Shown here: in pieces, positions 45,757-50,503 of the stretch
How the letters are laid out: each line of letters opens with the position of its first letter
How positions within the stretch are numbered: the first letter of the stretch is position 1
From: Tepidibacter formicigenes DSM 15518
GTDB taxonomy: Bacteria; Bacillota; Clostridia; Peptostreptococcales; Peptostreptococcaceae
Assembly (NCBI RefSeq): GCF_900142235.1
Contig: NZ_FRAE01000015.1
Location: 1-50,503, forward strand
Reading direction: 5' to 3'
Length of the DNA stretch: 50,503 nucleotides
Position numbers and translations under genes: made by a program
Notes under the pieces: model-generated
Seen by the model: only the letters and a program-made list of their open reading frames with translations
What the model was told of the DNA's origin: nothing
The model's database searches: none

Positions 45757-45915
45757 AAAACTTTAGAAGAAGCTGTTAAAAGAACACTAGAGTAAATACA
45801 AGATAAAAAATATGAACAAGAGCTAATTGATAAAGGTATAAAATAAATAATCAAAATAGGAATTGCATTTAAAGGAAAGGAAGTTTTAATTAAATCTATA
45901 GAGAATAGAAAGTAG
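45757..45915 (+). pseudogene. Decayed C-terminus of an AAA-ATPase-like/PD-(D/E)XK family protein
   Basis: One frame reads KTLEEAVKRTLE, stop, IQDKKYEQELIDKGIK, stop, IIKIGIAFKGKEVLIKSIENRK, stop, with in-frame TAA at 45793 and 45844. The pattern EAVKRALEQI..KKYE.EL...GI..I.KYGIAFKGKEV is the usual end of the DUF1703/PD-(D/E)XK nuclease half of AAA-ATPase-like proteins common in anaerobes. Only the last 50 or so codons remain. The 322-base gap between the surface protein gene and 46027 otherwise holds two hairpins and AT-rich leader. Confidence 0.6.
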
Positions 45916-45947
45916 TAAATTTCATTGCTTTCTATTCTCTTTTTCTT
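45900..45947 (+). terminator. Intrinsic terminator at the end of the pseudogene fragment
   Basis: A 13-bp perfect stem AGAGAATAGAAAG/CTTTCTATTCTCT with a T-run, probably the original terminator of the decayed gene. Confidence 0.88.
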
Positions 45948-46026
45948 TTAATTGGAAATATAAAAAGGATATTTACATATATTTATAGAAATATAATAAA
46001 AGTAAAGAGTAAGGACTGGTGAGAAT

Positions 46027-46701
46027 ATGGGGGAAAAAGTTATAGTTTTAGAAGATACTATAACTAAAATGAAGCTTGATTATCTTTACAATGGAAATGA
46101 AAAATATCTTAAATTTTGCAAAAAACTTTATGGAATAGACTGTAAAAAGTGGAACAGTTACTTTTGGGAGCTTTATATAGTAAAGTTATTTGAAGAGGAA
46201 ATTAAAGAAAAGCTAATTGAAATATTAAATGCAAATGATATTTCACAGAAAATATCTAAGGATACACAAGAGGAAAGAGAAAGAATAATAGTATATAATT
46301 ATATTCAGGGGTATATATTTGGATATAATAATTTAGATTTAACTAAAAAGTTAGATGATATATCAAGAAAAGTATTTTTAGATAAAAAAGCAAATAAGAT
46401 TCACATAAGTGAAATAATGAGAAGTAGATATATGAGAAATTATAATGAATTCATAAATATAGAACTTGAAAAAACAGATAATAAGCAGGGTATACAGGAT
46501 ATAGTTTATAGGTTTTGTGTAAATGGAATATACCCTAAATTAAAAAAAGTGAATTTTAATAATAGTTCTATATTGATAAAAAATTCACTTTATAATATTG
46601 TTTTAAAGGATTGTATAGAAAAAAATAGAGAAGGAATATGGGATGGAATAATATCAAAAGTAATCAAAACAATTGACAAAAAATATAAGATTATAATGTA
46701 G
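46027..46701 (+). CDS. Hypothetical protein, helical
   Basis: A 224-residue soluble protein that I do not recognise. It is predominantly helical and rich in Lys, Glu and Ile. Features include an N-terminal DTITKMKLDYLYNGNEKYLKFCKKLYGIDCKKW and a central IVYNYIQGYIFGYNNL. No signal peptide, membrane segment or known motif. ATG start with only weak ribosome-binding sequence (AGGACTGGTGAG). The next gene begins about 80 bases downstream with no terminator between, so they may be co-transcribed. Confidence 0.65.
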   Translation: MGEKVIVLEDTITKMKLDYLYNGNEKYLKFCKKLYGIDCKKWNSYFWELYIVKLFEEEIKEKLIEILNANDISQKISKDTQEERERIIVYNYIQGYIFGYNNLDLTKKLDDISRKVFLDKKANKIHISEIMRSRYMRNYNEFINIELEKTDNKQGIQDIVYRFCVNGIYPKLKKVNFNNSSILIKNSLYNIVLKDCIEKNREGIWDGIISKVIKTIDKKYKIIM

Positions 46702-46784
46702 AATATTTTAGAAAAAAATGATATAATAAAAAATTGTATCTGTCTAAATTGAAAACTATATATTGTAAGGGAGTGAAAGTTAAC

Positions 46785-47855
46785 TTGGTAGGAAGAAATG
46801 ATTTATGTCCATGTGGGAGCGGTAAAAAATATAAAAAATGCTGTTTAAATAAAGATAAAAAAACTTTAATGTTAAAACAAAAAATTGATTTTTCACAAAA
46901 ACATGATAGGGATATTTCACAAAAGTTATATTCGTATTCTAGAAAAGAAAAATTTTATGATGAATATCTAAAGGCTCAAGAAAAATTTTTCATTTTAAAT
47001 GATAAAGAGATAAATAAGAAATTTTCATCATTCTTTAACACATATTATCTTCAAGATTTTATAACGAGTATGAATAAAACAATAGCTATTTCCTTTTATG
47101 AAGAAAATAGTAATAGTTTAAATGTTATAGAAAAAAATATATTAAAAAGTAAATTAAAATCATATATCAGTATTTACGAAATTACAAGTATTGAAGAAGA
47201 AAAAGTTGTACTTAAAGACTTGATATTAAATAAAGAAACTTATGTAGAAGATGTAAATATTTTAAAAAGCTTAAATGTTGGAGAATTAATAATTGCTAGA
47301 ATTGCTAAAATAGTTGAAGTAAATAGATTTTTAGATACGATTCTTTCTATATCACCTAAAATTAAAGATATAATAATTAAAGATATTACTAGTATATATG
47401 AAAATAATAAAAATACATATAAAAATATGGATACTTTCTTAATTTACAATACAAATATATTCTACAAATATATACAACAGCTTCTAGAACCTAAAATAGG
47501 AGAGTATTTAAGAAAAAATAAAAAAGACAATAGTAATAATATTAAGGAATCAAAAGAAGAAAAAGAAATAAAAAAAGCTAAAGAAAATAATGATGATTCA
47601 TGTTCAGTAAAAAAACTTGTTAAAGAAAATATAGAAGATGAATACTTAGAAGTAGCATTAACAATTTGGGAAGAATACAAAAGCTCTAATAATGAAATAA
47701 AAGGAAATGAAAATGGATGGGCATCGGCACTTGAATATCATACTAAAAAAGAAAAAGGAATAAGCGTTACTCAAAGTGAAATTGCTAAAAAGTATAAAGT
47801 CAGTCCAAGTACTTTAGGAAAAAGATATAAAGAAATAAAATCAATACACAATTAA
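46785..47855 (+). CDS. SEC-C zinc-motif protein with C-terminal helix-turn-helix
   Basis: A 356-residue protein. It opens with a SEC-C metal-binding motif, GRNDLCPCGSGKKYKKCC, with the Cys-x-Cys and paired-Cys zinc ligands. A long helical middle domain follows. A lysine/glutamate-rich linker (about 245-275) leads to a C-terminal region with WASALEYHTKKE and a helix-turn-helix-like TQSEIAKKYKVSPSTLGKRYKEI. SEC-C motifs bind zinc and proteins or nucleic acid; related Firmicute proteins with this architecture have unknown function. I chose TTG at 46785, which places GRNDLCPC at the expected N terminus and AAGGGAG 11 bases upstream. A longer reading frame without a ribosome binding site reaches back to 46734. 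Confidence 0.75.
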   Translation: MVGRNDLCPCGSGKKYKKCCLNKDKKTLMLKQKIDFSQKHDRDISQKLYSYSRKEKFYDEYLKAQEKFFILNDKEINKKFSSFFNTYYLQDFITSMNKTIAISFYEENSNSLNVIEKNILKSKLKSYISIYEITSIEEEKVVLKDLILNKETYVEDVNILKSLNVGELIIARIAKIVEVNRFLDTILSISPKIKDIIIKDITSIYENNKNTYKNMDTFLIYNTNIFYKYIQQLLEPKIGEYLRKNKKDNSNNIKESKEEKEIKKAKENNDDSCSVKKLVKENIEDEYLEVALTIWEEYKSSNNEIKGNENGWASALEYHTKKEKGISVTQSEIAKKYKVSPSTLGKRYKEIKSIHN

Positions 47856-47932
47856 TATAGATTATATTAGAATTACTATGATATAATATTTGTAGATAAA
47901 GTGCTTATAACTATGTAGAAAGAGGGATAAAA

Positions 47933-48310
47933 ATGAATTTGACTTTAGGAAAAGAAATAGCTGTTTCAACTAGCTATATTAAATCTAACCCTGCTGTGCC
48001 TATTTATAAAGGAGAAGAAACCTTTGATAATTTATTTGGTATGATATATCACATAGAAATAGGATTTTATGAAGGTAATGATGAAAAAGTAAAAGAATAT
48101 ATAATTATAGATTTTAAAGAATATGAATTATCATCACAAGATAAAGAAGGTTTAATAGTTAAAGCTAAAGAATATTGTGAAACTAAGAATATAGATTTAG
48201 AATCTAAAGGAGAAATATTCTTATTAGATAATGAAGAAGCAGAAAGCTTTGTAGAAAAATTATTTGATAATATGAAATTTATAAGAGGACTTACTACTAA
48301 AAGGGGTTAG
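47933..48310 (+). CDS. Hypothetical protein
   Basis: A 125-residue soluble, acidic protein, not recognised. It has alternating beta and helical segments (MIYHIEIGFYEG, VKEYIIIDFKEYEL, then the helix EGLIVKAKEYCETKN) and the ending FIRGLTTKRG. ATG with AGAGGG upstream. The stop codon lies inside a hairpin (AAGAGGACT/AGTCCTCTT). Another small acidic hypothetical gene follows. Confidence 0.65.
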   Translation: MNLTLGKEIAVSTSYIKSNPAVPIYKGEETFDNLFGMIYHIEIGFYEGNDEKVKEYIIIDFKEYELSSQDKEGLIVKAKEYCETKNIDLESKGEIFLLDNEEAESFVEKLFDNMKFIRGLTTKRG

Positions 48311-48318
48311 TCCTCTTT
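48284..48318 (+). terminator. Hairpin overlapping the end of the 47933 gene
   Basis: A 9-bp perfect stem AAGAGGACT/AGTCCTCTT with an 18-base loop, followed by TTTACTTTTG. Likely a modest terminator. Confidence 0.55.
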
Positions 48319-48358
48319 ACTTTTGCTACCAATTAAGTATTTTAAAGGAGATGATAAA

Positions 48359-48685
48359 ATGGATTTTATCGGTGTTGAAGAAATACAACCATACGAGAAT
48401 ATTTATGAATATAAAATTTTCAAATATGATGATGTAATAGAACTTGGAAATAATAAAAATTTTATATGTGATTTAAAATTTATAAAGTTAAACATAAATC
48501 CTTTATATAAAGAAAAGGAAATTGAAGAAAGTGTTGGATATGCTATAATAGAAAATTTAAATAAAAATGTCGATATAACATTAGAAGATATAGAAAAAAA
48601 GATAAAAAAATTTATAATTCGAGAAATTCCACTAATAAATATAAATGAAAAGTCTATAAATGTAATTTTTGGTCTAAATAAATAA
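48359..48685 (+). CDS. Hypothetical protein
   Basis: A 108-residue soluble protein (MDFIGVEEIQPYENIYEYKIF...), not recognised. It has alternating hydrophobic strands and one predicted helix (ITLEDIEKKIKKFIIREIP). The ATG at 48359 is chosen because AAAGGAGATG precedes it by 5 bases; the frame is open further back to a TTG at 48323 without a ribosome binding site. It is followed by the Spo0E-like gene 58 bases later. Confidence 0.6.
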   Translation: MDFIGVEEIQPYENIYEYKIFKYDDVIELGNNKNFICDLKFIKLNINPLYKEKEIEESVGYAIIENLNKNVDITLEDIEKKIKKFIIREIPLININEKSINVIFGLNK

Positions 48686-48743
48686 AATGAATATTGTTGA
48701 TTTTTATGCTATCATGGTGTAAATTTATTAAAGGGGGGGTTGT

Positions 48744-48920
48744 ATGCAAAATATAAAAGATTTACAAATCAATATAGAAATATTAAGGGAAAGGTTGAAT
48801 AAATTAATAGAAGATAATGATTTCAAGCTAGGAAATAGAGAAATAATAGATTTAAGTCAAAAATTAGACACCCTAATAGATACTTATACAAAGATTAGAG
48901 GTAATAAATTTCTCTCTTGA
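48744..48920 (+). CDS. Spo0E-like aspartyl-phosphate phosphatase
   Basis: A 58-residue, two-helix protein, short enough to be missed by length cut-offs. It contains the Spo0E family signature S-Q-K-L-D-x-L-I at residues 38-45 (IIDLSQKLDTLIDTY), preceded by a first helix with NIEILRERLNKLIED. Spo0E-type proteins dephosphorylate response regulators such as Spo0A and delay sporulation, so this implies an endospore-former. The ATG has AAAGGGGGGG upstream and a terminator 34 bases after the stop. Monocistronic. Confidence 0.85.
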   Translation: MQNIKDLQINIEILRERLNKLIEDNDFKLGNREIIDLSQKLDTLIDTYTKIRGNKFLS

Positions 48921-48953
48921 AATAAATATATAAGATTTACACTTTTAATATGG

Positions 48954-48998
48954 AAAAGTCTACTTTGAAATATTTCGAAGTAGGACTTTTATTTTTTT
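48954..48998 (+). terminator. Intrinsic terminator after the Spo0E-like gene
   Basis: The stem AAAAGTCTACTT pairs with AAGTAGGACTTTT (one bulge), plus a T-run. The arms recall module C of the dispersed repeats but the centre differs. Confidence 0.8.
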
Positions 48999-49067
48999 GA
49001 AAAAATTATTAATTTAAATATACAATATACCTATATATAGTATAATGTAAAAAAAGGAGGTTTTTAT

Positions 49068-49760
49068 ATGGAAGATATATCAATATGGATAGCCATAATG
49101 GCTGGTTTTTTGTCTTTTTTTTCACCTTGTATATTACCTCTTATTCCTGCGTATATAACTTATATAACTGGAACATATGTAGAAGAGGAGCTTAATGATA
49201 AAAAATTATTTGCGCTTACTAGAACATTAGGATTTGTAGTTGGGTTTTCAATAATATTTATGATAATGGGAGTATCAGCAAGTTTTATAGGAAAACTATT
49301 CATAAAATATAAATATGTTTTTAGTAAAATAAGTGGGGTATTAATTATATTGTTTGGGCTTAATATGATAGGTTTTTTAAATATAAATATTTTAAATAAA
49401 GAAATAAAAATACTAAAAGCACCTAAAAAAATCTCTAATTGGTTTAGTTCAATAATTATGGGAATGGCGTTTGCAGCGGGATGGACTCCTTGTTTTGGAG
49501 CAGTATTAGGATCTATATTAATATATGCTTCATCAACTACTACAGTTTCTAAAGGATTCTATTTATTACTTGCATATTCTATAGGAATGGGGGTACCATT
49601 TATAATAACTTCGCTAATCATAAGTAGATTTGGAAAATTTTTAAATAAATATGAAAAAGTCATTCCTTATATAAGTAAATTTAGTAGTATTATAATTATC
49701 GGTTTTGGCATTTTAGTATTTTTAAATAAAATGAGCATAATAGCTAATATGTTTATATAA
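49068..49760 (+). CDS. ccdA: Cytochrome c biogenesis/thiol-disulfide reductant carrier CcdA
   Basis: A 230-residue, six-helix DsbD-family membrane protein that carries electrons from cytoplasmic thioredoxin to extracytoplasmic thiol proteins. The two redox cysteines sit in FFSPCILPLIPAY (C21) and GWTPCFGAVLGS (C142), as in all CcdA proteins. ATG with AAAAGGAGG. The TlpA-like gene begins 12 bases after the stop, so the pair forms one operon. With no cytochrome c genes in view, a role in spore or envelope thiol chemistry is as likely as cytochrome maturation. Confidence 0.93.
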   Translation: MEDISIWIAIMAGFLSFFSPCILPLIPAYITYITGTYVEEELNDKKLFALTRTLGFVVGFSIIFMIMGVSASFIGKLFIKYKYVFSKISGVLIILFGLNMIGFLNINILNKEIKILKAPKKISNWFSSIIMGMAFAAGWTPCFGAVLGSILIYASSTTTVSKGFYLLLAYSIGMGVPFIITSLIISRFGKFLNKYEKVIPYISKFSSIIIIGFGILVFLNKMSIIANMFI

Positions 49761-49772
49761 TTGGAGGGAATT

Positions 49773-50348
49773 ATGAGTAAAAAAATTATAATAATAAGTA
49801 TACTTCTAATAGCTGTTTTGGGAGGTACATACTTATTTAATGTAGATAATAATATGAAAGATAATATAAAAAAAGATAAAGAAAATATAGAAATTAAGAA
49901 TCAAAAGATGGTTGAAAATGGTATATTTTTTGTAGAAAAAGAAAAAGATGCACCAGATTTTACTTTTAAAAATTTACAAGGGGAAGAAGTATCATTAAGT
50001 GATTATAGAGGTAAAAATGTTATTATAAACTTTTGGGCTACATGGTGCCCTTATTGTATTAAAGAAATGCCTGATTTAAATAAAATATATTTAGAGAATA
50101 AGGATAATGATTTTGTAGTATTAGCTATAGATATTGGAGAATCTAAAGATGTTGTAGATAAATATTTAAAAGATAAGGATTATAAATTTTCTATTTTACT
50201 AGATGAAGAAGGAGAAGTTGCTAATAGTTATATGATTAGAGGAATACCTACATCTTATTTTATAGATAAAGAAGGTAAAATAGCAGATATAAAAATGCAA
50301 ATGATGACTTATGATCAAATGAAGGAAATGGTTGATAAATTAAAATAA
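49773..50348 (+). CDS. Membrane-anchored TlpA/ResA-like thioredoxin
   Basis: A 191-residue extracytoplasmic thiol-disulfide oxidoreductase. An N-terminal membrane anchor (SKKIIIISILLIAVLGGTYLF) is followed by a short linker and a thioredoxin fold of the AhpC/TSA-Redoxin class. The active site WCPYC has cysteines at about 92 and 95, within INFWATWCPYCIKEMPDL. The cis-proline loop is RGIPTSYFID. The ATG at 49773 has GGAGGG just upstream. It is the natural partner of the CcdA encoded immediately before. Followed by a terminator. Confidence 0.92.
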   Translation: MSKKIIIISILLIAVLGGTYLFNVDNNMKDNIKKDKENIEIKNQKMVENGIFFVEKEKDAPDFTFKNLQGEEVSLSDYRGKNVIINFWATWCPYCIKEMPDLNKIYLENKDNDFVVLAIDIGESKDVVDKYLKDKDYKFSILLDEEGEVANSYMIRGIPTSYFIDKEGKIADIKMQMMTYDQMKEMVDKLK

Positions 50349-50370
50349 GCTGGGACTTTTCCCAGCTTTT
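50347..50370 (+). terminator. Intrinsic terminator after the ccdA-tlpA pair
   Basis: A 9-bp stem AAGCTGGGA/TCCCAGCTT with a CTTT loop, followed by T-rich sequence. Confidence 0.85.
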
Positions 50371-50409
50371 AATTTTTATAAATCTTTGATATAATTTATT
50401 GAGTTTTTT

Positions 50410-50503
50410 ATAACGAATAGGAAATTATATTCCTATTTAAATTGTGGATAAATATAAATTCCGTTATGAGTTTCAAAAAAGTCTACATTGTAAAATCTTT
50501 AGA
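50410..50503 (+). repeat. Dispersed repeat copy 6 (modules A + C), cut by window edge
   Basis: Nearly identical to copy 1 at 5879 over the 94 bases visible. The few differences include TGTGGAT for TGTCGAT and an added G in the module-C centre. It includes the AATAGGAA/TTCCTATT stem and the left arm of the module-C palindrome. Confidence 0.78.

Noticed and set aside
1-50503. CRISPR array, tRNA or rRNA genes, prophage or integrase
   Set aside because: No regularly spaced direct repeats, no cloverleaf-like or conserved rRNA sequence, and no phage structural or integrase genes were seen.

Overview
The window is a very AT-rich, low-GC Firmicute chromosome segment, most likely from an anaerobic endospore-forming member of the Clostridia. 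The evidence is AGGAGG-type ribosome binding sites, frequent TTG/GTG starts, a Spo0E-like sporulation phosphatase, a HesB-like selenoprotein of a family known from clostridia, an H-NOX chemoreceptor closely resembling that of Caldanaerobacter, and a Gram-positive type IV pilus locus without a secretin. No rRNA, tRNA, CRISPR array or prophage was seen. The only mobile-element gene is a transposase cut by the left edge.

Layout. 1-5.9 kb: truncated transposase, an orphan oligopeptide-binding lipoprotein, a possible ADP-ribosyltransferase-fold protein, a HypE-like AIR-synthase-family protein and a secreted cell-wall amidase. 6.0-9.7 kb: RNase PH fused to an XTP/dITP pyrophosphatase, a YfcE-like phosphoesterase, a UPF0316 membrane protein and, convergently, an SLC13/ArsB-type permease. 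9.9-17.3 kb: protein quality-control block tig-clpP-clpX, a convergent split chromate-transporter pair, then lon-engB. 17.6-22.7 kb: M29 aminopeptidase, amino-acid permease, two-P-loop ATPase, the HesB-like selenoprotein (in-frame TGA) and a hypothetical gene. 23.1-27.4 kb: two chemoreceptors, one with an H-NOX haem domain whose distal pocket predicts O2 binding, the other with an extracellular Cache-type sensor. 27.5-45.7 kb: type IV pilus locus: DUF881 protein, pilB, pilT, pilC, a c-di-GMP-II riboswitch with terminator, major pilin, prepilin peptidase, pilM, pilN, a long pilO, three minor-pilin-like proteins and a 1797-residue secreted surface protein. 45.7-50.5 kb: decayed gene fragment, hypothetical genes, a SEC-C/HTH protein, Spo0E-like protein, and a CcdA-TlpA thiol-disulfide pair.

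How it works together. c-di-GMP appears to enter the pilus system twice: through tandem MshEN-type motifs at the N terminus of PilB and through the riboswitch in front of the major pilin. The pilus locus, O2-sensing chemoreceptor and secreted adhesin candidate suggest a surface-behaviour region. No diguanylate cyclase or phosphodiesterase lies in the window.

The least explained structure is a family of dispersed, modular intergenic repeats (about 5.88, 17.38, 21.62, 22.83, 32.44 and 50.41 kb). They combine three modules in different ways. Two hairpins in one module show compensatory base changes between copies, and one copy sits between the riboswitch terminator and the pilin ribosome binding site. 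A second unexplained signal is a CsoR/CstR-like dyad directly downstream of the selenoprotein promoter.
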